This document shows positions 16,792 to 25,504 of a stretch of 64,000 nucleotides of DNA, one piece after another (within the stretch, counting starts at the first letter, position 1; each line of letters starts with the position of its first letter). Location: positions 3,162,001 to 3,226,000 of the forward strand of contig NZ_CP102286.1 in assembly GCF_025151215.1 (NCBI RefSeq), in the 5' to 3' direction. Source of the stretch: Parabacteroides merdae ATCC 43184. GTDB lineage: Bacteria; Bacteroidota; Bacteroidia; Bacteroidales; Tannerellaceae. Below the pieces are notes generated by a model. It was not told the origin of the DNA and made no database searches. It saw only the letters and a program-made list of their open reading frames with translations. The position numbers and the translations under genes were made by a program.

Positions 16792-18314
16792 GACTTAACA
16801 TTTTTTACATACTTCTAATCGCCTTATGTGGCCTCTATGGATGCAAAAATCATCAACAACCAATCATTAAAGAAAATCTTAACATACTCCCAACAATTTA
16901 TCCGGAGTATCAAGGTGCTCTTTTGCCCGTCAATATTGCTCCTTTGAATTTTAAGATACAAGATGAGGGTGATGAATGGATGATCCAGATTCAAGGGAAA
17001 GGAAATCCGATCACGATTACGGCGCATGACGCAGTAGAGATTCCGATTAAACGCTGGCGACAATTACTTCATCAAAATCAAGGAGGGAGCTTAAGTATCA
17101 CCGTATCCAGTCGAAAAAAAGGAGAATGGTATCAATATTCTCCCTTCACGTGGGATGTATCCACTGATTCCATTGATAGTCACTTAGCCTATCGTTTAAT
17201 AGAACCGACCTATGCGAATTGGAACAGTATGGCCATTTGTCAACGTGAACTATCTTCTTTCAAGGAAACGGAAATCATATCAAACAAAAAAAGCGGGCAG
17301 AACTGCATCAATTGTCATACCTTTAACCAAGGAAACCCGAATGAAATGGTCATGCACATGCGCAAAATAAATGCGGGAACGATTCTGATACAAGGAGGAG
17401 CATGTCAAAAACTCAACACAAAGACTCCTCATACGATTTCCAATTTCGTTTATCCGGATTGGCATCCTTCTGGCAAACAGATTGCATTCTCTACAAACCT
17501 AACCCAAATGTCTTTCTACGATGCACACCCTAAAATCATCGAAGTATACGATACGCAATCCGATATAGTTTTGTATGATATTTCCAAAAACGAAGTCTAT
17601 ACCAGTCCCCTTTTAGCCAATGCAAACAAACTAGAAAATTTTCCATTCTTTTCACCAGATGGGAAACAGCTCTATTTTTGTACGTGTGACCGGATAGATA
17701 GTTTGCCTCAACAATTCTCTAATATAAAATATCGTATCTGTAGTATTGGTTTTGATCCCCAAAATAATCAATTCAGCAAGCAGGTAGACACTCTCATTGA
17801 CTTAACAAATGCAGGTAAAAGCGTAACCCTCCCCAGCATTTCACCTGATGGACAGTTTATTGCCTGTTCTGCCGCCCCTCATGGGTGCTTCTCCAGCTGG
17901 ATCCCCGAATCAGATCTCTATCTATATAACACAAAAACTAAGAAATTGATAGCTGCGACTGAGTGGAATAGCCCGGAAGCAGAAAGCTGTACAACATGGT
18001 CCTCTAACAGCCGTTGGGTTATCTTCAGCAGCCGACGGGAGGATGGCATTTATAACCGACTCTATATCGCTCATATTGATTCTGTAGGAAACTTAAGCAA
18101 ACCTTTCCTACTTCCACAGAGAGATCCTACTTACAACCAACGCAACCTAAAGGCTTATAATCTGCCTCGCCTTATCAAAGGCAAAGTGACGATTTCACCA
18201 ATTACAATTGGGAGATGTGCTGAAGCAAAAGGCAAAAAATCGGTCCGATTTAGCAAACATTCTTATAAACCGCTTATCAACGAAGCGACAGAGAATCACA
18301 GTGAAATCAATTAA
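16788..18314 (+). CDS. PD40/TolB-like beta-propeller lipoprotein with one CxxCH motif (copy 2)
   Basis: The 508-residue paralogue of 812-2266 has a lipobox ending at Cys19 (LYGC), CINCH at residues 173-177, and the same PD40 repeats (HPSGKQIAFS, SPDGKQLYF, SPDGQFIACS, SNSRWVIFSSRR). Other strongly shared blocks are AYRLI-P, CQRELSSF and LPTIYP. Conservation of the CxxCH in both diverged copies suggests it matters, either for covalent haem or for metal/redox chemistry. It overlaps the DUF6057 gene by 4 nt (ATGA) and ends the carbamoyltransferase cluster 22 nt before the right 63-bp repeat. No other c-type cytochrome motif or maturation gene is in the window. Confidence 0.8.
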   Translation: MRLNIFYILLIALCGLYGCKNHQQPIIKENLNILPTIYPEYQGALLPVNIAPLNFKIQDEGDEWMIQIQGKGNPITITAHDAVEIPIKRWRQLLHQNQGGSLSITVSSRKKGEWYQYSPFTWDVSTDSIDSHLAYRLIEPTYANWNSMAICQRELSSFKETEIISNKKSGQNCINCHTFNQGNPNEMVMHMRKINAGTILIQGGACQKLNTKTPHTISNFVYPDWHPSGKQIAFSTNLTQMSFYDAHPKIIEVYDTQSDIVLYDISKNEVYTSPLLANANKLENFPFFSPDGKQLYFCTCDRIDSLPQQFSNIKYRICSIGFDPQNNQFSKQVDTLIDLTNAGKSVTLPSISPDGQFIACSAAPHGCFSSWIPESDLYLYNTKTKKLIAATEWNSPEAESCTTWSSNSRWVIFSSRREDGIYNRLYIAHIDSVGNLSKPFLLPQRDPTYNQRNLKAYNLPRLIKGKVTISPITIGRCAEAKGKKSVRFSKHSYKPLINEATENHSEIN

Positions 18315-18336
18315 GGTAACACAAATAGGAATAACG

Positions 18337-18399
18337 AAACGATTTTCAACATAATTTGTGTTTGGCAGCAAGTGCCTGTGAAGGTCCTTGCTGTTTTTT
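18337..18399 (+). repeat. 63-bp direct repeat, right copy
   Basis: Identical over 63 bases to 4324-4386. The sequence downstream differs (CTGCCGG here, TAGGGCC at the left copy). It marks the right boundary of the block that starts at 4324. Confidence 0.95.
18366..18399 (+). terminator. Rho-independent terminator after the carbamoyltransferase cluster
   Basis: CAGCAAG (18366-18372) pairs with CTTGCTG (18387-18393), with inner GCCT/AGGT pairing, a GTGA loop and six T residues. It is the same terminator as at 4353-4387. The 124 bases from here to the next gene show no clear consensus promoter. Confidence 0.85.
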
Positions 18400-18523
18400 C
18401 TGCCGGACTAAAACAAAAGTTTGTTTCTTGTTAAACCTTTTTGCACCTAATTCGTCTATAATTTCGTGTACTTGTGTATATTTACGTGTCGATAAGTGTT
18501 TTTAAGTAGAATACCAGAAAAAT

Positions 18524-19621
18524 ATGACGAAGAGAGTGAAGTGGAGCGTGACGGCCGCAATTGTTTTGATGATTGCCGGAATGATCGCTTACCCGCAGAT
18601 TAAAAGCCGTATGAAGGCATCCAAAGATGCAGCCGAAGTGGTTCCGCCAGCCGGAAGCCAAGTTCGGAAACAAGTTTTGAACATTAACGCGGAAGTGCTG
18701 AAATATCAGTCCCTTACCGACAAGACCATTGTAACCGGCAGTACGATCCCGGATGAGGAGGTAGACCTCTCGTTCGAATCGTCGGGCAAGATCGTGGCCA
18801 TCTATTTTACGGAAGGTACGCATGTGAAAGCCGGTGACCTGCTTGCCAAGATCAATGACAAACCGTTACAGGCGGAACTGAAGAAGTTGGAAGCGCAAGT
18901 GCCTTTAGCCAAGGATCGCGTGTACCGCCAGCATACGCTTTTGGAAAAGGACGCGGTCAGTCAGGAGGCTTATGAACAAGTGGCTACCGAATATGAAAAG
19001 CTGATGGCGGACATCGAACTGGTAAAAGCCAATATTGCCCAGACCGAGCTCCGGGCGCCGTTCGACGGGATTATCGGCCTTCGTAATGTCAGCGAAGGAG
19101 CCTATGCCTCCCCCTCGACAGTTATCACCAAGCTGACAAAAATATCTCCCTTGAAAATCGAGTTCTCCGTTCCTGAACGCTACTCTGCCGACATCAAGGA
19201 CGGTACGCCGATCGTATTCAGAATGAACACGTCCGTCGGCATGATGCAAGACTACAAAGCGACCGTTTATGCAGTAGAAAGCAAGATCGACGAGGCAACC
19301 CGCTCGCTGAAAGTGCGTGCAACCTATCCGAACCGGGACGAGTCGATCGTGCCGGGACGCTATACATCTGTCGAAATTACCCGCCGTGACATAAAAGACG
19401 CATTGGCGATCCCCAGCGAGGCACTGATCCCGGAAATGGGAAAGAACATCGTCTACCTGTATAAGAATGGCGTGGCCGAACCTGCCGAAATTATCTTAGG
19501 ACTCCGCACGGAAAGCCAGGTCCAGGTATTGAAAGGGCTGAGCGTAGGTGATACGGTGATTACTTCCGGCGTGATGCAGCTTCGGACGGGAATGAAAGTG
19601 TCGATTGATAACCTGAAGTAA
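18524..19621 (+). CDS. RND efflux periplasmic adaptor (membrane fusion protein)
   Basis: The 365-residue protein has an N-terminal anchor helix (about 8-24), a barrel-sandwich/lipoyl half (GTHVKAGDLLAKINDKPLQA near 100-119), an alpha-hairpin (about 115-165), the second lipoyl half (ELRAPFDGIIGLRNVSEGAY) and beta-barrel/membrane-proximal domains. It should bridge the inner-membrane pump at 19631 and the outer-membrane channel at 22699. No lipobox is present. The pump gene follows after 9 nt. Base composition becomes clearly GC-richer here than in the preceding block. Confidence 0.92.
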   Translation: MTKRVKWSVTAAIVLMIAGMIAYPQIKSRMKASKDAAEVVPPAGSQVRKQVLNINAEVLKYQSLTDKTIVTGSTIPDEEVDLSFESSGKIVAIYFTEGTHVKAGDLLAKINDKPLQAELKKLEAQVPLAKDRVYRQHTLLEKDAVSQEAYEQVATEYEKLMADIELVKANIAQTELRAPFDGIIGLRNVSEGAYASPSTVITKLTKISPLKIEFSVPERYSADIKDGTPIVFRMNTSVGMMQDYKATVYAVESKIDEATRSLKVRATYPNRDESIVPGRYTSVEITRRDIKDALAIPSEALIPEMGKNIVYLYKNGVAEPAEIILGLRTESQVQVLKGLSVGDTVITSGVMQLRTGMKVSIDNLK

Positions 19622-19630
19622 CGAAGCAAC

Positions 19631-22600
19631 ATGGCGAATATTTCCGAAATAAGCATAAAGAGACCGGTACTCTCGACCGTGATGACGATCATCCTTCTGT
19701 TGTTCGGGATGATCGGTTATAAGTTCTTAGGGGTCCGTGAGTTTCCGAGTGTGGACAACCCGATCATTTCGGTCAACGTAACCTATCCGGGAGCCAATGC
19801 CGAAGTAATCATGAACCAGATTACGGAGCCGCTCGAACAGAATATCAACGGTATTCCCGGCATTCGTTCGCTGAGCAGTGTCAGCAGTCAGGGAAGTTGC
19901 CGTATCACGGTAGAGTTTGAACTGTCTGTCGACCTGGAAACGGCGGCCAACGACGTGCGCGACAAAGTTTCGCGTGCCCAGCGTTACCTGCCGCGCGACT
20001 GCGACCCGCCGACGGTATCGAAAGCGGATGCCGATGCTACCCCGATCATGCAGATCGGTATCCGAAGCAGCAAACGCTCGTTGATGGAACTGAGTGAAAT
20101 TGCCGAACTGACAGTGAAGGAACGGCTTCAGACCATTCCGAACGTGAGTGGCGTGGACATCTGGGGACAGAAACGCTACTCCATGCGCCTGTGGCTGGAC
20201 CCGATCAAAATGGCCGGCTACGGAATTACTCCGTTGGATGTGAAGAACGCAGTGGACGCCGAAAACGTCGAGCTTCCTTCCGGGAGCATTGAAGGAAACA
20301 CGATCGACTTGTCTATCCGTACGTTAGGACTGATGCACACGGCAACGGAATTCAATGATTTGATCATCAAGCGTGACGGCGACAATATCATCCGCTTCCA
20401 AGACGTAGGGCGAGCCGAGGTGAGCCCGGAAGACTTGCGAAGCGTGATGCGCAAGAACGGCGAACCGATGGTTATCGACGTCATCATCCCGCAGCCGGGC
20501 GCCAACCAGATCGAAATTGCCGATGAGGCATACAAACGTATCGAGCAATTGAAAAAAGACCTGCCGGAAGACGTAACGGTCGAAATGGTGTACGACAATA
20601 CACGCTTTATCCGGGCCTCCATCGCGGAGGTCGAAGAAACCATCTATGTGGCATTCCTGCTCGTGGTGCTGATCATCTTCCTGTTCCTGCGCGACTGGCG
20701 CGTGACGCTTGTCCCGGTGGTCGTTATCCCCGTATCATTGGTCGGGGCATTCTTTGTGATGTATGTCTCCGGCTTCTCCATCAATGTGCTGACAATGTTG
20801 GCGGTAGTGCTCTCGGTCGGACTGGTGGTGGACGACGCGATCGTGATGGCGGAGAACATCTACGTCCGCATCGAGCAGGGAATGGAACCGAAAGAGGCCG
20901 GTATAGACGGGGCGAAAGAGATATTCTTCGCCGTCGTGTCTACGACGGTAACACTCGTGTCCGTGTTCCTCCCGATTGTCTTTATGGAAGGTATGACGGG
21001 ACGCTTGTTCAAGGAGTTCAGTATCGTGATCGCCGGTTCCGTAACGATATCTTCCTTTGTGGCTTTGACCTTTACGCCGATGTTGGCGACCAAGCTGCTG
21101 AGAAAACGCGAAAACAAAGGCTGGTTGTACACAAAGACGGAACCGTTCTTCGAAGGCATGAACAATATCTATGCAAAGTCGCTGAACGCGTTCCTGAACC
21201 ACAAGTGGTGGTCCATACCGATTGTCGTGATCCTTTTCGGCTCCATCGGCTATTTCTGGCGAACCATCCGCTCCGAACTTTCTCCATTGGAAGACCGTTC
21301 ATCCATTTCGATCAATATACGTGCACAGGAAGGAGCTACCTTCGAGTTCATCCGCGACTTTACGGACCAAGTGGCCGCCATGGCCGACACGTTGGCTCCC
21401 GAGCGGCAAGCCCTAACGGTTCGTGCGAATAACAGCAACGGATACATCACCGTTTTACTTCCCGACATCAAAGATCGCGAACGTTCGCAGATGGAGATTG
21501 CCGATGTGCTGTCAAAGAATGTACGGGGCAAGACAGAAGCACGTGCTTTCGTCCAGCAGCAATCCACTTTCGGAGGACGTCGCGCAGGTATGCCCGTTCA
21601 ATATGTTTTACAAGCGACCAGCCTGGAGAAGCTACAGGAGTATTTGCCCGCCTTTATGCAGAAGGTAAGCGAAAGCCCGGTGTTCCAGATGGCAGACGTG
21701 AACCTGAAGTTTACGAAACCCGAAGCCCGTATCGAGATCAACCGCGACAAAGCTTCTTCATTGGGCGTCAGCACCCGCACGATTGCCCAGACACTACAAT
21801 ATGCATTGAGCGGCCAGCGTATGGGATATTTTTACATGAACGGGAAACAGTATCAGATATTGGGCGAAATCAACCGCCAGCAGCGCAACACGCCGTTGGA
21901 CCTGAAATCCATTTATGTCCGCAGCGATGCAGGAGAGATGATCCAACTGGACAACCTCGTCACGTTGAAAGAAGACGTTGCCCCTCCTCAGCTGTACCGT
22001 TACAACCGCTTTGTGTCGGCAACGGTTTCCAGCGGACTCAACAAAGGTTATACGATCGGTGACGGCCTGGACGAAATGGACCGTATCGCCTCGGAGACGC
22101 TGGACAACAGTTTCCGCACGGCCCTGTCGGGCGAATCGAAAGAGTTCCGCGAAAGTTCGTCCAGCCTGATGTTTGCCATGATCCTCGCACTGTTCATGAT
22201 CTATCTGGTCCTGGCCGCGCAGTTCGAGAGTTTCAAAGACCCGTTGGTCGTGATGTTCACGGTTCCGCTGGCTATTGCAGGGGCGTTGATCTTTATGAGC
22301 TATTCAGATATAACCATGAATATATTCAGTCAGATCGGTATCATCATGCTGATCGGTCTGGTGGCGAAAAACGGTATTTTGATCGTAGAGTTTGCCAACC
22401 AGCGCCAGGAAGCGGGACTGAGCATGGCGGAAGCGATCCGTTCGGCTTCCACACAACGTCTGCGGCCGATCCTGATGACCAGTATTTCGACGATCTTAGG
22501 ATTGGTTCCGCTCGTATATGCTTCGGGCGAAGGGGCACAAGGACGTATCGCGATGGGTATCGCCGTAGTGGGCGGTATGATCGTTTCGACATTCCTTACC

Positions 22601-22687
22601 CTGTTTATCGTCCCGGCGATGTACAGCTTTATTTCCACGGACAGACAATCGAAAATTAATAATCAAGAATTAAAAATTAAGAAATAA
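19631..22687 (+). CDS. RND family efflux transporter permease (AcrB/HAE1 type)
   Basis: The 1018-residue protein has the RND layout: twelve membrane helices and two large periplasmic loops. The N-terminus (ISIKRPVLSTVMTIILLLFG) and the helix-4 proton-relay motif GLVVDDAIVMAENI (near 397-410) are typical of HAE1 pumps. It is a proton-driven exporter of drugs, bile salts or other hydrophobic compounds in a tripartite complex with its neighbours. The last residues (KINNQELKIKK) are encoded by an AT-rich stretch that looks like common Bacteroidota intergenic repeat sequence, perhaps a replacement of the original C-terminus. The substrate is unknown. Confidence 0.95.
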   Translation: MANISEISIKRPVLSTVMTIILLLFGMIGYKFLGVREFPSVDNPIISVNVTYPGANAEVIMNQITEPLEQNINGIPGIRSLSSVSSQGSCRITVEFELSVDLETAANDVRDKVSRAQRYLPRDCDPPTVSKADADATPIMQIGIRSSKRSLMELSEIAELTVKERLQTIPNVSGVDIWGQKRYSMRLWLDPIKMAGYGITPLDVKNAVDAENVELPSGSIEGNTIDLSIRTLGLMHTATEFNDLIIKRDGDNIIRFQDVGRAEVSPEDLRSVMRKNGEPMVIDVIIPQPGANQIEIADEAYKRIEQLKKDLPEDVTVEMVYDNTRFIRASIAEVEETIYVAFLLVVLIIFLFLRDWRVTLVPVVVIPVSLVGAFFVMYVSGFSINVLTMLAVVLSVGLVVDDAIVMAENIYVRIEQGMEPKEAGIDGAKEIFFAVVSTTVTLVSVFLPIVFMEGMTGRLFKEFSIVIAGSVTISSFVALTFTPMLATKLLRKRENKGWLYTKTEPFFEGMNNIYAKSLNAFLNHKWWSIPIVVILFGSIGYFWRTIRSELSPLEDRSSISINIRAQEGATFEFIRDFTDQVAAMADTLAPERQALTVRANNSNGYITVLLPDIKDRERSQMEIADVLSKNVRGKTEARAFVQQQSTFGGRRAGMPVQYVLQATSLEKLQEYLPAFMQKVSESPVFQMADVNLKFTKPEARIEINRDKASSLGVSTRTIAQTLQYALSGQRMGYFYMNGKQYQILGEINRQQRNTPLDLKSIYVRSDAGEMIQLDNLVTLKEDVAPPQLYRYNRFVSATVSSGLNKGYTIGDGLDEMDRIASETLDNSFRTALSGESKEFRESSSSLMFAMILALFMIYLVLAAQFESFKDPLVVMFTVPLAIAGALIFMSYSDITMNIFSQIGIIMLIGLVAKNGILIVEFANQRQEAGLSMAEAIRSASTQRLRPILMTSISTILGLVPLVYASGEGAQGRIAMGIAVVGGMIVSTFLTLFIVPAMYSFISTDRQSKINNQELKIKK

Positions 22688-22698
22688 GGCAATTGAGG

Positions 22699-24024
22699 AT
22701 GAAGAGGTTTCTTTTATTAATATGTATAGCATTTACGGTCGTCCCGGCCGAGGCGCAACGGGTGTTCAGCCTGGACGACTGCATCCAGACCGGATTGGAA
22801 CGCAATTATTCCATCCGCATCATCCGTAACGAACAGCAGATCAGCGACAACAACGCCACTCCCGGCAATGCCGGCTACCTGCCGACCGTCGACCTGAGCA
22901 GTGGTTTTAGCGGCACGCTTAACAATAACAATAACAAGTTGTCCGACGGAACGACAGAAAAAACGAACGGCATCCACAACGAGACGGCAGACATCGGCCT
23001 GAATGTGAACTGGACCGTCTTCGACGGATTAGGCATACAGGCCACTTACGAAAAACTGAAAGAGTTACAGAACTTGGGAGAATTGAACACCCGAATGACA
23101 ATCGAGGATTTCGTTGCCGACCTTTCGAGCGAATACTACAACCTGATCCGCCAGAAGATCCGCCTCCGCAACCTCCGTTCCACGCTCGAACTGTCCCGCG
23201 AACGTCTGCGTATCGTGGAAGAGCGGTATTATATCGGCTCGATGTCCCGCCTGGACCTCCAACAAGCGCAAGTCGACTTCAATGCCGACAGCTCCAACGT
23301 CCTGAACCAGTTGGAACAAGTGCATACTTCACGTATCCGCCTGAACCGGCTGATGGCATTGGAGGATGTGGAGGAACAAGTACTGATCAAGGACTCCCTG
23401 ATTACCCCCAACCCGTTTTTAGATGAAGTGGAACTATGGAAAAGCACGCTTACCTCCAATTCATCTCTGCTGATCGCCAAGAAGAACCAGGTGATTTCCG
23501 AGTTGGACTACAAAAAGATCAAGAGCCGTAACTATCCGTATGTCAAATTGAATGCCGGATACGGCTACACGGCGAACTGGTACGAGGTAGGAACGACCGA
23601 CCTCCAGCGCCGCCTCGGCCTCAACTACGGGGTGACGGTCGGCATCAACGTATTCGACGGTTTCAACCGGAAACGCGAACAACGGAATGCCCGGATACAG
23701 ATTCAGAACCAAGAATTGCGCACACAAGAACTCGAACTGGGATTGCGGGCCGATATGAGCAACTTCTGGATGGCTTATCGCAACAACCTGGACTTGTGGA
23801 GCCTGGAAAAAGAGAACTTGGTCGCGGCACAGGAAAACTACCGGATTGCGATCGACCGCTATAAACTGGGCGACCTGTCCGGTATCGAATTGCGTGAAGC
23901 CCAGAACAGCCTGCTCGAAGCGGAAGAGCGCCAGTCCATCGCCGAATACTCCACCAAGATATGCGAAATCTCCCTTTTGCAGCTTAGCGGAAAGATCATG
24001 GATATGTTCCATGAAAATGATTAA
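22699..24024 (+). CDS. TolC-family outer-membrane efflux channel
   Basis: ATG 22699 gives 441 residues with a clear signal peptide (cleavage after AEA-19). An upstream TTG at 22693 is possible but less likely. The mature protein begins with the family pattern VFSLDDCIQTGLERNYSIRI and has two OEP repeats with long helices (RERLRIVEERYYIGSMSRLD near 175; RIAIDRYKLGDLSGIELREA near 390). It forms the outer-membrane duct for the RND pump. It sits 11 nt after the permease gene as the third gene of the efflux operon. Confidence 0.93.
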   Translation: MKRFLLLICIAFTVVPAEAQRVFSLDDCIQTGLERNYSIRIIRNEQQISDNNATPGNAGYLPTVDLSSGFSGTLNNNNNKLSDGTTEKTNGIHNETADIGLNVNWTVFDGLGIQATYEKLKELQNLGELNTRMTIEDFVADLSSEYYNLIRQKIRLRNLRSTLELSRERLRIVEERYYIGSMSRLDLQQAQVDFNADSSNVLNQLEQVHTSRIRLNRLMALEDVEEQVLIKDSLITPNPFLDEVELWKSTLTSNSSLLIAKKNQVISELDYKKIKSRNYPYVKLNAGYGYTANWYEVGTTDLQRRLGLNYGVTVGINVFDGFNRKREQRNARIQIQNQELRTQELELGLRADMSNFWMAYRNNLDLWSLEKENLVAAQENYRIAIDRYKLGDLSGIELREAQNSLLEAEERQSIAEYSTKICEISLLQLSGKIMDMFHEND

Positions 24025-24039
24025 CTTTGCAGAGTTAAC

Positions 24040-24099
24040 GATTTATGATTTTAGATTTATGATCGAGGTTCACAAATCATAAATCTAAAATCATAAATC
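24040..24099. repeat. 24-bp inverted repeat hairpin between tolC-like and methyltransferase genes
   Basis: 24040-24063 is the perfect reverse complement of 24076-24099, with a 12-nt loop. The AT-rich unit ATCATAAATCTAAAATCAT recurs before uxaC. It could terminate the efflux transcript or stabilise mRNA ends; no T-run follows. Confidence 0.85.
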
Positions 24100-24116
24100 T
24101 AAAATCATAAATCATG
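24091..24116 (+). repeat. 26-bp leader repeat abutting a start codon (copy A)
   Basis: The 26 bases ending in the ATG of the methyltransferase gene are identical to 60509-60534, which end in the ATG of uxaC. The copy overlaps the right arm of the hairpin at 24040-24099. Confidence 0.95.
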
Positions 24117-24905
24117 CGCATTATCCCCAAAGCTAATACACTAAGAAAAGGCATACTTTTATACAGAGGCATCCGTTACCGCAAAGGCTTCGGGGTTCAT
24201 TCCCCCTTTGTCTTCAACCTGATCACGAAAGTGATTGAGGAGCGTTGCCAATACTATAGCTTCTACGACATCGAACTGATCCGCAAGCAGCTGCTTTTCC
24301 AAGATGACGAGATCACTTATCCCGACCGCCAGCAAAAGGGGAAGATGCGCCGCCGCACGATCGGCCGGATTGTCGAACGCGAAGCGATACGGCCCAAGCA
24401 CGGCGCCTTACTTTTCCGTCTTGCCAACTATTTCAAATCAAAACACATCCTTCAGTTCGGCCCTTCCATGGGCCTGTCCACTTTGTATCTGACTTCATAT
24501 GCATCCGATCTGAAATGTATCGCTCTGGAAAACGTACCGGAGTTTGCCTCCATCGCCCGTATCGCTTTCGGCAAAGCCGCCCGTAACCCGGTCGACCTGC
24601 GTGTCGGAAGCTACAAAGATTTACTACCGAAAGCCTTGAAAGACATGGAGCAACTCGATTTTGTCTTTTTCAACACCCTGTATGAGCAGCAAAACAATAG
24701 CTGGCTGTTTGAGGAATGCTTGAAACATGTGCACGGCGATACGGTCTTTGTTTTCGAAGGCATCAAAACCAGCCGCAAAATGCGCGAATTCTGGCGGGAA
24801 GTATGCTGTCATCCCGAAGTAACGGTGACGATCGACCTGTATTCAATGGGAATCGTGTTTTTCAACAAGAAGTTACACAAGAGGGATTATATCGTCTATT
24901 TCTGA
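24114..24905 (+). CDS. Class I SAM-dependent methyltransferase (O-methyltransferase-like)
   Basis: The 263-residue protein has a Rossmann-type SAM site: HILQFGPSMGLSTLYLTSYA at 111-130 as motif I, then IALEN (136-140) as the acidic end of beta-2. LDFVFFNTLYEQQNNSWLFE follows where O-methyltransferases usually carry a catalytic or metal Asp (D-x-x-F); here that segment reads FFNT, so metal dependence is doubtful. The N-terminus is basic (YRKGFGVHSPFVFNLI), a feature of a Bacteroidota-specific subgroup. The substrate is unknown. It follows the efflux genes but is separated by a hairpin, so membership of that operon is uncertain. Confidence 0.7.
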   Translation: MRIIPKANTLRKGILLYRGIRYRKGFGVHSPFVFNLITKVIEERCQYYSFYDIELIRKQLLFQDDEITYPDRQQKGKMRRRTIGRIVEREAIRPKHGALLFRLANYFKSKHILQFGPSMGLSTLYLTSYASDLKCIALENVPEFASIARIAFGKAARNPVDLRVGSYKDLLPKALKDMEQLDFVFFNTLYEQQNNSWLFEECLKHVHGDTVFVFEGIKTSRKMREFWREVCCHPEVTVTIDLYSMGIVFFNKKLHKRDYIVYF

Positions 24906-25125
24906 CTCTTTATCCAAAGATACAAACAAATTGATTTTTGACTTATACATCCGTCTAACCTCATCGACTGCAATGCTCGATTTGATCTGTGACCGTGATA
25001 ATAATAGGAAACAATAACAAATATGCAAATAAAAATATACAGACCATACGCTAACTTGAATAAAAGTATTATAGAGTGATAGAGGCCATACTTCTAGCTT
25101 TAAACTATAAGGTCATAGAGTTTTT

Positions 25126-25213
25126 GACCTAAGTCGAATACCTTTTCGACCTTAGTGAAAAAGGTTTTCGACCATAGGCAAAAAGGTATTTGACTTAGGC
25201 CGAAAATAAAAAA
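25126..25213. repeat. Four degenerate 22-bp tandem repeats in a 599-bp intergenic region
   Basis: Units start at 25126, 25148, 25170 and 25192, each opening with GACC/GACT, then TAAG or TAGG, then an A-rich stretch and TTT. GACCTAAGTC and GACTTAGGCC give dyad character. The region 24906-25504 holds no convincing gene; the rest is AT-rich with no clear promoter match. It is not CRISPR, as there are no unique spacers. Confidence 0.75.
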
Positions 25214-25504
25214 GGATATAGGACAAAACGTAAATATCTATATATTAGCACACAAAAGTTTTCCGCAATCTCCTCATTTATCACTTAAATATGTCGCTTT
25301 GGGTACAAGGACGAGGGGGAGGAACTATAATCAAGCTGGATCAAGACGAGACATTGGTAAAGATGCCTGCAATTTTTTCTTTCCCATCAAAATAAATAAT
25401 CCGAATCCTTGCACAAATCCCGGAATCTGACGAATATTGTACTCCTTTTTGCAACATCTGGCAAGGATGTGCGATTATATAATAAAACGATAAGTTATTG
25501 TCAT

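Noticed and set aside
25126..25213. CRISPR array
   Set aside because: The 22-bp units are contiguous and degenerate with no unique spacers, and no cas gene is present.
25291..25395. 34-codon ORF in the gap before the adenosyltransferase gene
   Set aside because: No ribosome binding site, no recognised family, and it lies in a repeat-rich intergenic region. It could be real but I cannot support it.
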